A stretch of 40,123 nucleotides of DNA from JADGGV01 sp035715725 (GTDB lineage: Bacteria; Gemmatimonadota; Gemmatimonadetes; Longimicrobiales; RSA9): the NCBI GenBank assembly GCA_035715725.1, contig DASTKT010000033.1:1-40123 (forward strand), read 5' to 3'. The notes under the pieces were generated by a model. That model was not told where the DNA came from, did no database searches, and saw only the letters and a list, made by a program, of their open reading frames with translations. Below, in pieces: positions 34,401-40,123 of this stretch (position 1 is the first letter of the stretch; every line of letters starts with the position of its first letter). A program made the translations under genes and the position numbers.

Positions 34401-34535
34401 GGGAAGAGCGATCCGGAGGTCAGCTTCTACAGCACCCCGCAGTCGGCGCTCAATGGCGGCGATTTCAACCTGGCGGACTACGACGCGGTGCCGATGCTCC
34501 GGCGCCTCGTCGCCACCGTCCGGCTCTCGTTCTGA
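31449..34535 (+). CDS. SusC/RagA-family TonB-dependent outer-membrane receptor
   Basis: A 1028-residue outer-membrane transporter. A signal peptide (about 1-25, ending ARAQ) is followed by a CarboxypepD_reg-like beta domain (GSVRGTVTDAVTRRPLAGAQVYI), a TonB box-like segment ALDQVVVTGTAGA, a plug domain (NVQQLLSARTPGVTI, IRVRGAGSINAGTQPVVYVDGVRI, IELIKGPAAATLYGAEAANGVIQI) and a 22-strand-type barrel ending in a terminal Phe (VRLSF). It moves nutrients into the periplasm using energy from TonB-ExbBD, which is not encoded here. AGGAGG precedes the ATG at 31449; an upstream TTG at 31422 is less likely. It is followed by susD after 36 bp. The substrate is not apparent; non-Bacteroidota homologues often serve peptides or other oligomers rather than starch. 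Confidence 0.96.
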   Translation: MIGLTRRCALGALALVLTLSGGARAQSAGSVRGTVTDAVTRRPLAGAQVYIVGTRLGALTDERGVYTIGSVPIGSHAVRVEMLGFRTVDKPVTVAADQPAMADFELGQAAIALDQVVVTGTAGATTKRAVGNTVASIKAAEITQSAPTSNVQQLLSARTPGVTIMSNAGTVGSSSRIRVRGAGSINAGTQPVVYVDGVRIVSNTDGGFDVAGGIVQGTSPLDAINPEDIESIELIKGPAAATLYGAEAANGVIQIITKKGRGTGGGIHWNLSVDRGNIDWTLPQPTNYTLCGAYHVKDAASNYPGCAGQSPTTLITQTPLTSAPARSADDLETGRSWIRTGQTTNVNLSAQGGGSNYNYYLSAETNNETGVFYNNYNRRQSGRANFGFVPNERLNFNVSVGYARQHIQLPLNDNASNGILRNSWRGQPGANAPWRAGYRGLSPDIGNTFNNQTYVERTTIGLTTNYNPFSIWSNRLTLGLDKADRNNFELFLIDQTGKAPFGGEQALGALYNLLPSDHVWTIDYSSTLTNKLTAQLNNAFSVGMQYNRKEYKNTRADGIGFVSDKVNLISTAATTRARDSLSTQSSLGFYAQDQVGVKERLYLTGAVRIDNNSAFGEQVNLVVYPKASVSYILSEEPWFHLPAVDELKVRAAWGRAGRAPAPFSADRTFAGRVASVPQPSGGDLSQNQVEPQAYGNPDLKAETGDEIETGFEASLLKNRLGVDFTFYYQRTKDALMAIPDPRSAGFTATHLINIGEIKNRGLELQLNATPVYTRALRWDATISASTNKNKLVSFGTGQTSIDFGAFATTQRFIEGYPLGGYWYQDVKRDASGQPTFTRDSRGRPVVTVDPAYHFVGPQIPTRQVGLTNTFTVLGNVRFFSHFDYQGGHYMWCAICSVRTRLDHNTEAINQPLNTFADTLNYAVLNSLQTKTWITPADFIKLRELSVTYTVPQKYTQRVRAGSASITLAGRNLWMWTKYEGVAGKGKSDPEVSFYSTPQSALNGGDFNLADYDAVPMLRRLVATVRLSF

Positions 34536-34571
34536 GCGGGAGGCGCGAACATCATGCGTGAGGGGAGAACC

Positions 34572-35927
34572 ATGAACCGACTCTTCGGGACCCGCGCGGG
34601 CGCGGTCCTGGCGTTCGCCGCCGCGCTCCTGTCCGCCCGGTGCGGCGTCGGCGACAAGCTGCTGAAGGCCGAGAACCCGGCGGCGATCAACGAGAGCGAC
34701 CTGGCGGACGAGAAGCTCATCACCGTGCTGGTGAACAGCGCGGTGGGCGAGCTGCAGCAGACGTACGCCGACCCGTTCATCTGGCGTGGCAGCATGCTGA
34801 CGGACGAGCAGGTGACGGGGATCAACTGGGAGCAGACGGCCCGGCTGAATCAGCGCATCGTCAAGTACGACGACGGCGAGGCGGACTTCATGTTCCGCAA
34901 CCTGCAGCGCTTCCGCGCGGTGGCGGACAGCGGCGCGTCGATCGTCCGGGGTCTGACGAAGACGCCGACCTCCGACATCCGACTGGCCAAGCTGCTGGCC
35001 TATGCGGGCTATGGGTACGAGCTGATGGCCGAGGCGCTGTGCAGTGCGAACATCAGCACGGGCGGCCAGCTCGGGGACAAGATCTATACGCCGGACGAGC
35101 TGTCGGGGATGGCGATCACGCGGCTGGCCGAGGCGCTGCAGATCGCCACGGCCTCGACGGCGTCGGACGCCAAGGACGTGGCGAACCTGGCGCGCGTCGG
35201 CCTGGCGCGCGCGAACCTGCAGATCGGGAAGATGGACGAGGTGAAGAAGTTCGCCGCGCAGGTGCCGGCGAGCTTCACGTGGTGGGTCTCGTACTCGAAC
35301 AACTCGACGCGCGAGCAGAACGTGATGTACGACCGCACACACGGCGCGAACCGGGCGCTGGGCGTGGCGCCGCACTTCCTGTACGGCCCGTTCGGCACGC
35401 AGCCGCAGACGAACCAGACGGACCCGCGCATCCAGTACACGCCGAACTGGGGGAGGGGGCACAACGGGCTTACGCCCCTCTACACGCCGTGGGCGCCGTG
35501 GTCGTACTCGACGTACAACGGCCAGACGCAGTCCAGCGGCGGCAAGCCGGCCGACTTCGCCTACGACACCGACATCAAGCTCGCGTCGGGGCTCGAGGCG
35601 GCGCACGACTTCGCCGAGGCGGACGGCCCGACGGCCGCGACGCTGACGTTCGTGAACGCGCGCCGCACGGTGGGGAGCCAGACCCCCGTGGCGCTGACCG
35701 GCGCCGCGCTGATGGCCGAGCTGCGCGAGCAGCGCGGCCGCGACCTCTACCTCGGCGGCTTCCGGCTCGGCGACACCCGGCGCTGGAAGAAGCTGAACCA
35801 GGTCGACCTGTTCCCGACCGGCCAGCACGTCAACGCGACGTGGGGCAGCTACTCCACGGGCGAGTGCTTCCCGATCCCGCTGGAGGAGTACAACAGCAAC
35901 CCGAACCTTCCGAAGCCGACGAGCTGA
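34572..35927 (+). CDS. SusD/RagB-family outer-membrane lipoprotein
   Basis: A 451-residue surface-exposed partner that captures substrate and caps the SusC barrel. After a hydrophobic signal (about 1-22) comes C24 followed by GVGDKLLKAENPAAINESDL, the normal mature start of SusD-like proteins in this group. The residue before the Cys is Arg (SARC), which departs from the canonical lipobox and may impair lipidation. TPR-like helical segments follow, and the C-terminal region LREQRGRDLYLGGFRLGDTRRW is typical of the family. GGGGAG precedes the ATG at 34572. It is 36 bp after susC and surely co-transcribed. A GC hairpin follows 54 bp after the stop. Confidence 0.93.
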   Translation: MNRLFGTRAGAVLAFAAALLSARCGVGDKLLKAENPAAINESDLADEKLITVLVNSAVGELQQTYADPFIWRGSMLTDEQVTGINWEQTARLNQRIVKYDDGEADFMFRNLQRFRAVADSGASIVRGLTKTPTSDIRLAKLLAYAGYGYELMAEALCSANISTGGQLGDKIYTPDELSGMAITRLAEALQIATASTASDAKDVANLARVGLARANLQIGKMDEVKKFAAQVPASFTWWVSYSNNSTREQNVMYDRTHGANRALGVAPHFLYGPFGTQPQTNQTDPRIQYTPNWGRGHNGLTPLYTPWAPWSYSTYNGQTQSSGGKPADFAYDTDIKLASGLEAAHDFAEADGPTAATLTFVNARRTVGSQTPVALTGAALMAELREQRGRDLYLGGFRLGDTRRWKKLNQVDLFPTGQHVNATWGSYSTGECFPIPLEEYNSNPNLPKPTS

Positions 35928-35980
35928 GGCGGTCGGCTGATGGAGAGGTGCCCGGCGGCTACGGTCGTCAGGACACGCAG

Positions 35981-36010
35981 GCGGCGCGGGGGCGAACGCT
36001 CCCGCGCCGC
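35981..36010. terminator. Hairpin between susD and the four-helix-bundle gene
   Basis: A 13-nt arm (35981-35993) pairs with 35998-36010 with only one G-U wobble, around a GAAC tetraloop. It lies between converging genes and overlaps neither. No T-run is present, but a bidirectional termination role is plausible. Confidence 0.6.
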
Positions 36011-36017
36011 GCTGCGC

Positions 36018-36398
36018 TCAGTCGGCGGTTTCTTCCGTGGCCGTCCCGTGCTCCCGCTTGCAGAGCTTGACGAGCATTGAAACGGTGCGTAGGAGCAGGA
36101 TCCGGCCGTCTCGAATGCTCTCCGACGGAATTGCGGCGAGCCGATGGAGCAGGTCAAGGATCGAGGCACACTCCGTCGCTGGCCGGAGCGGGATCCGGTA
36201 GAAGCGAACCTTCTCCTTCGGGCTGAACTCGCCGGCGCCTTCTGCGATGTTCAATGGGATCGACGTGGCGGCGCGGTGGAGCTGGTCGGCGAGATGGCGG
36301 CGTTGTCGTGGGAGGCCGACGATGAGGTTCTCCGCCAAAACGACGAAATCCGCCGCGAGATGATAGACGTGGAGGCGCTCATGGTTGAACTGGTTCAT
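36018..36398 (-). CDS. Four-helix-bundle protein (S23/Avd-like family)
   Basis: A 126-residue helical protein with the signature of the four helix bundle family first known from 23S rRNA intervening sequences and related to the Avd accessory protein of diversity-generating retroelements. Motifs include NHERLHVYHLAADFVVLAE, LADQLHRAATSIPLNIAEGAGEFSPKEKVRFYRI and ATECASILDLL. No reverse transcriptase, variable repeat or rRNA gene is present in the window. GAGG precedes the ATG at 36398. The gene lies opposite to susCD and the amidohydrolase, splitting them, and its upstream side has GGGTAC repeats. This suggests insertion as a small cassette into the locus. Function unknown. Confidence 0.88.
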   Translation of the reverse strand: MNQFNHERLHVYHLAADFVVLAENLIVGLPRQRRHLADQLHRAATSIPLNIAEGAGEFSPKEKVRFYRIPLRPATECASILDLLHRLAAIPSESIRDGRILLLRTVSMLVKLCKREHGTATEETAD

Positions 36399-36414
36399 GG
36401 TCGAGCCTCGGATC

Positions 36415-36426
36415 GGGTACGGGTAC
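36415..36426. repeat. Two GGGTAC hexamers upstream of the four-helix-bundle gene
   Basis: GGGTAC occurs twice in tandem, flanked on both sides by GATC. It is the reverse complement of the core of the TACCCG array at 36605-36628, so the two form an inverted pair across about 180 bp. Confidence 0.75.
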
Positions 36427-36563
36427 GATCTCGGATCAGGAGAATCGGCTGTGGCGCGGGGCCGTGGAATGGCGTCAGGGGACAGCGCGGCGATTGAATC
36501 GTGGAGCCGTATACGATCTGACTGTTCGAAGTAGTTGGAAGACACCGATCCGGCGAGGCCATC

Positions 36564-39500
36564 ATGCAAATTCGCGCCGTGGCGCATTCGCTTCATCCTG
36601 CCCCTACCCGTACCCGTACCCGTACCCGGCTTCTTTGCCTTCCGGCGCTGCTCCTGATCCTGCCCCTCCCCCTCCGGGCGCAGGAGCGCCCGGACTCCTC
36701 CCGCCCGAAGTGGGACGTGACGCTCGCCCGCGGCAAGACGCGGGAGATCGATTTCACCACCACGGAGGGGACCTGGATGGCGGTGGACGCCTCGCCGGAC
36801 GGGCGGTGGATCGTGTTCGACCTGCTCGGGCACATCTACCGGATGCCGGCGGCGGGGGGGACGGCGGAGGCGCTGACGCAGAACAGCGGGGTGGCGCTGA
36901 ACTACCAGCCGCGCTACTCGCCGGATGGGAAGACGATCGCGTTCATCTCGGACCGGCGGGGGCAGGACAACCTGTGGCTCATGGACGCGGACGGCTCGAA
37001 CCCGCGGCCGGTGTTCACGGACAACCTGTACCGCGCGTCGGCGCCGGCGTGGACGCCCGACGGGCAGTGGATCGTGGTGCAGCGGGAGTACGTCGGGCCG
37101 CAGCGGCGGGAGGGCGGTGAGGGGATCTGGATGTACCACCGCGACGGCGGCGACGGCGTCAAGCTGGTCGAGAGCGCGAACGCGGGTGCGCCGTCGGTGA
37201 GCGGGGATGGCCGGTACGTATACTTCGAGACGTCGTCGGGGGACCGGAACGCGCTGCACGGCGACTTCGGCGTGCAGCGGCTGGACCGGCGCACGGGCGA
37301 GGTCATCGACATCACGGCGGGGACGGGTGGGACCGTGGCGGCGAACCGCGTCTCGAGCGGCGGCGCGTACGCGCCGGAGGTCTCGCCGGACGGGAAGTGG
37401 CTGGCGTTCGGGCGGCAGATCGGGGACGGCACGATCGAGTTCAAGGGGAAGCGCTTCGGGCCGCGGACGGCGCTGTGGCTGCGCAACCTCGATTCGGGGG
37501 AGGAGCGGCTGCTGCTGGACCCGATCGGGGTGGCGGCGGAGAGCGGCGAGAAGAGCCTGGGCACGCTGCCGCGCTACCACTGGGCGGCGGACGGGCGCAC
37601 GATCGTGATCCACGCGCGGGGGCAGATCCAGCGGGTGGACGTGGCGACGGGGGCGGCGACGACGGTCCCGTTCCAGGCGCGGGTGCACCGGACGATCTCC
37701 GAGATGGCGTACGCGCCGTTCCGCATCGAGGACGGTCCGTTCCAGTCGAAGTTCATCCGCTGGCAGACGGCCTCGCCGGATGGCCGGCGGCTGGCGTTCC
37801 AGGCGGTGGGGCGGGTGTGGCTGATGGACCTGCCGTCGGGGACGCCGCGGAGGCTGACGGGGACGTGGGGCCCGGGGCTGCAGGAGTACGGGCCGGCGTG
37901 GTCGCCGGACGGGAAGTGGATCGCGTTCACGACGTGGGACGACACGGCGCGCGGGCAGGTCTGGAAGGTGGCGGCCGGGGGCGGCCGGCCGGTGCGGCTC
38001 ACGACGGCGGCGGGGGAATACGTGCACCCGGCGTGGAGCCCGGACGGCCGGGAGCTCGTCGTCGCCCGAGGCGAAGGGGAGACGGCGGCGGGGCGGACGC
38101 TGGCGGCGGACTCGTGGTGGGACATCGTGCGGCTCCCGGCCGCGGGGGGTGAGGCGAAGGCGGTGGCGCGGATGGCGCTGCCGGCGGGCTCGAGCCCGTC
38201 GACGATGGCGCGGCGGCCGATCGTCTCGCCGTCGTGGGGGCCGGAGCGGCGGATCTTCTTCCCGCAGATCGTGAGCAAGGGGCGCAACCAGACGGAGACG
38301 GTGCTGGTCTCGGTGAACGCGGACGGGCTGGACCGGCGCGAGCACCTCTCGTTCCCGTACGCGGACGAGGTCGTCGTCTCGCCGGACGGGCGCTGGGCGG
38401 CGTACGAGGAGGGAGACAACGTCTACCTCGCGCCGGTGCCGTGGGAGGGCGCGGGGAAGGAGCCTGTGGAGGTGAACCACCACAAGGGGCTGCTCCCGGT
38501 GAAGGCGCTCACGCTCGCGGGCGGGCTGTTCCCGCGCTGGCACGACTCGACGACGATCGAGATGGGGAGCGGGCCGTTCTACATCGCCTACCGGCTGGGG
38601 GCGGCGAAGGCGGACTCGCTGCCGATCCGGCTGACCGTGCCGCGGCCGCAGCCGAAGGGGAAGGTCGCGCTGACGAACGCGCGGATCGTGACGCTGAAGG
38701 GGGACGAGGTCATCGAGAAGGGGACGGTGCTGGTGGACGGGGCGCGCATCGCCTGCGTCGGGACGTGCGACACGGCGGGCGCGACCGTCGTGGATGCGAC
38801 CGGGAAGACGATCATCCCCGGCTTCGTCGACATGCACGCGCACCACTACCGGGAGCACCGGGGGTACCGGCCGCTGCGGGACTACGAGGTCGCCATCTAC
38901 CTGGCGTACGGGGTGACGACGAACCTGGACGTCTCGATGTGGTCTGAGAACATCTTCCCGACGGCGGAGCTGATCGAGGCGGGGGAGATGATCGGGCCGC
39001 GCACGTTCTCGACGGGCGACCCGCTCTACCGCGGCGACGCCGCGCGGCAGAACGACCTGAGCAGCTACGAGGTGACCGACCACAACGTGGCGCGGCTGCA
39101 GTCGTGGGGCGCCGTGTCGATGAAGCAGTACATGCAGCCGCGGCGCGATCAGCGGCAGTGGGTGAGCGACGTGGCCCGGAAGCGCGGGCTCATGGTCACG
39201 GCCGAGGGCGGCAGCCTGCTCTACGACCTCTCCATGATCATGGACGGGCAGACCGGGTGGGAGCACCCGATCGGCCAGGTGCCGCTCTACGCCGACGCGA
39301 CGAAGTTCTTCGGGCTGGCCGGCGCGCACTACTCGCCGACGCTGGTCGTGGCGGGGCCGGGACCGTGGAACATCGAGTACTGGTTCGCCGCGAGCGACGT
39401 CTGGAAGGACCCGAAGCAGCGGCGGTGGCTGCCGTGGCGCATGCTGGACGCGCACCTGCGCCGGCGGATGCTGCGGCCGGAGACGGACTACTCCTGGCCG

Positions 39501-39935
39501 CTGCTGGCGCAGGGCGTGGCCGACGTCATCGCGAACGGCGGATACGGCGCGCTGGGCGGCCACGGCGAGCACCACGGGATGAACATCCAGTGGGAGCTGT
39601 GGATGGAGGCGTCGGCGTCGGGGCCGCTGGGCGCGCTGCGGATCGCGTCGCTGCACGGCGCGCACATGCTGGGCGTGGACAAGGACATCGGCTCGATCGA
39701 GGCGGGGAAGCTGGCGGACCTGCAGGTGCTGGATGCGAACCCGCTGGAGGACATCCACAACTCGCAGAAGATCCGCTACGTCATGAAGGGCGGCGTGCTG
39801 TACGAGGCGGACACGCTGGACGAGGTGTGGCCGGAGAAGAAGCCGTTCGGGCCGTACTACTGGGTGAACAACGACGCGCTGCAGGCGAACACGAAGTCGG
39901 TGGACGTGAAGGCGGCGGTGAGCGTGAAGGAGTAG
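36564..39935 (+). CDS. Exported TolB-propeller amidohydrolase
   Basis: A 1123-residue protein. The signal peptide has an unusual n-region (PTRTRTRTR, from a hexanucleotide repeat), then LLCLPALLLILPLPLRAQ. Beta-propeller (PD40/WD40-like) repeats occupy about 65-700, each with YSPDGKTIAF-type motifs. The C-terminal amidohydrolase domain (about 710-1090) has metal ligands HAHH in FVDMHAHHY, a Lys in SMKQYM that could be carboxylated, EHP and GGHGEHHG, and a C-terminal GSIEAGKLADLQVLDANPL. The combination is common in soil bacteria; the propeller probably presents substrate to the hydrolase. GAGG lies just before the ATG. It probably processes what susCD imports, though a reversed gene separates them. 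The substrate (peptide, imide or other amide) is not determined. Confidence 0.93.
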   Translation: MQIRAVAHSLHPAPTRTRTRTRLLCLPALLLILPLPLRAQERPDSSRPKWDVTLARGKTREIDFTTTEGTWMAVDASPDGRWIVFDLLGHIYRMPAAGGTAEALTQNSGVALNYQPRYSPDGKTIAFISDRRGQDNLWLMDADGSNPRPVFTDNLYRASAPAWTPDGQWIVVQREYVGPQRREGGEGIWMYHRDGGDGVKLVESANAGAPSVSGDGRYVYFETSSGDRNALHGDFGVQRLDRRTGEVIDITAGTGGTVAANRVSSGGAYAPEVSPDGKWLAFGRQIGDGTIEFKGKRFGPRTALWLRNLDSGEERLLLDPIGVAAESGEKSLGTLPRYHWAADGRTIVIHARGQIQRVDVATGAATTVPFQARVHRTISEMAYAPFRIEDGPFQSKFIRWQTASPDGRRLAFQAVGRVWLMDLPSGTPRRLTGTWGPGLQEYGPAWSPDGKWIAFTTWDDTARGQVWKVAAGGGRPVRLTTAAGEYVHPAWSPDGRELVVARGEGETAAGRTLAADSWWDIVRLPAAGGEAKAVARMALPAGSSPSTMARRPIVSPSWGPERRIFFPQIVSKGRNQTETVLVSVNADGLDRREHLSFPYADEVVVSPDGRWAAYEEGDNVYLAPVPWEGAGKEPVEVNHHKGLLPVKALTLAGGLFPRWHDSTTIEMGSGPFYIAYRLGAAKADSLPIRLTVPRPQPKGKVALTNARIVTLKGDEVIEKGTVLVDGARIACVGTCDTAGATVVDATGKTIIPGFVDMHAHHYREHRGYRPLRDYEVAIYLAYGVTTNLDVSMWSENIFPTAELIEAGEMIGPRTFSTGDPLYRGDAARQNDLSSYEVTDHNVARLQSWGAVSMKQYMQPRRDQRQWVSDVARKRGLMVTAEGGSLLYDLSMIMDGQTGWEHPIGQVPLYADATKFFGLAGAHYSPTLVVAGPGPWNIEYWFAASDVWKDPKQRRWLPWRMLDAHLRRRMLRPETDYSWPLLAQGVADVIANGGYGALGGHGEHHGMNIQWELWMEASASGPLGALRIASLHGAHMLGVDKDIGSIEAGKLADLQVLDANPLEDIHNSQKIRYVMKGGVLYEADTLDEVWPEKKPFGPYYWVNNDALQANTKSVDVKAAVSVKE
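36605..36628 (+). repeat. Four TACCCG hexamers inside the amidohydrolase signal peptide
   Basis: TACCCG repeats exactly four times, in frame, encoding a Thr-Arg repeat in the n-region of the signal peptide. Because the unit is six bases, copy-number change would alter the positive charge without shifting the frame. Confidence 0.92.
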
Positions 39936-40123
39936 GTCCGGCGGCGGGGGGCGGCTCGGGCGCCGCTACGCATCTCGATCGCGAGCCCGAGCCGGATCTA
40001 TGTCCGGCGCGGCGCCGAGGCCGCCGAACGGAGGCGTGTCGCACGGAGACACGGCGCTCTACGGAGAGCCACGGGGCACCGGGCAGCGGAGAGGATTTCG
40101 CGGGGCCGGCGAACGGCGGTCTC
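39936..40123. other. Non-coding end of the window with a possible terminator
   Basis: No gene is visible. CGGCTCGGGC (39952-39961) pairs perfectly with GCCCGAGCCG (39985-39994) around a 23-nt loop, 16 bases after the amidohydrolase stop, a possible weak terminator without a clear T-run. Confidence 0.5.

Noticed and set aside
31272..35828. Minus-strand open frame of 1518 codons
   Set aside because: It is antisense to susC and susD, whose translation shows complete family motifs. The antisense product is Arg/Val/His-rich with no domain, an effect of high GC at third positions.
36018..39758. Minus-strand open frame of 1246 codons
   Set aside because: Only its last 126 codons (36018-36398) are a recognisable protein; the rest is antisense to the amidohydrolase and has no domain.

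Overview
The window is one continuous, very GC-rich (roughly 70% or more by eye) bacterial chromosome segment with 33 supportable protein genes and no rRNA, tRNA, CRISPR array, IS element or phage gene that I can see. A SusC/SusD outer-membrane pair in a high-GC background, a TolB-propeller/amidohydrolase fusion, an M61 peptidase, and a BlaI repressor paired with an M56 protease carrying TonB_C domains together suggest a member of Gemmatimonadota. That assignment is inference from gene content; there is no marker RNA to confirm it.

Layout. 1-943 is gene-free, GC-rich and carries short tandem repeats. 944-5300 holds phosphatidylserine decarboxylase (minus), a divergent DASS anion transporter, an RsbRD_N-like protein behind a perfect palindrome, a membrane-anchored helical-repeat protein and a DUF456 membrane protein. 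5469-9131 is a complete de novo NAD operon, nadC-nadA-nadB, with an unusual G-rich/C-rich inverted repeat that places the nadB start codon in its loop. 9504-13817 contains a DUF309 protein, a COG3910-like ATPase, a repeat-rich gene-free stretch ending in a 16-copy 9-bp array, and a PAS-PAS-GGDEF-EAL protein.

14007-16108 is the most interesting block: a BlaI-type repressor and an M56 metalloprotease with two TonB_C domains, translationally coupled, behind a promoter bracketed by two palindromic operators. It is followed by a strong terminator, an exported PIG-L deacetylase and DNA polymerase IV. 18558-20948 (minus) is a probable ndh-terC operon. 21141-24791 has a DinB-superfamily protein, an SRPBCC protein, a PAS-GAF histidine kinase and a small secreted protein. 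24840-27518 is a divergent M61 peptidase/lipoprotein pair. 27618-29696 is an iron-related cluster: ferritin-phzF (minus) diverging from nfuA. 29879-30925 has a coiled-coil protein, a strong hairpin terminator and two tandem 67-residue membrane proteins.

31449-39935 is an outer-membrane uptake/degradation locus: SusC, SusD, then (after an oppositely oriented four-helix-bundle gene) a 1123-residue exported TolB-propeller amidohydrolase. Mirrored GGGTAC/TACCCG hexanucleotide repeats flank the gap between those last two genes, one of them inside the amidohydrolase signal peptide. The remaining bases to 40123 hold no gene.

The genes are mostly housekeeping or envelope functions. The candidates for something new are the BlaI/M56-TonB_C signalling unit with its operators, the nadB start-codon hairpin, and the repeat-associated four-helix-bundle locus.
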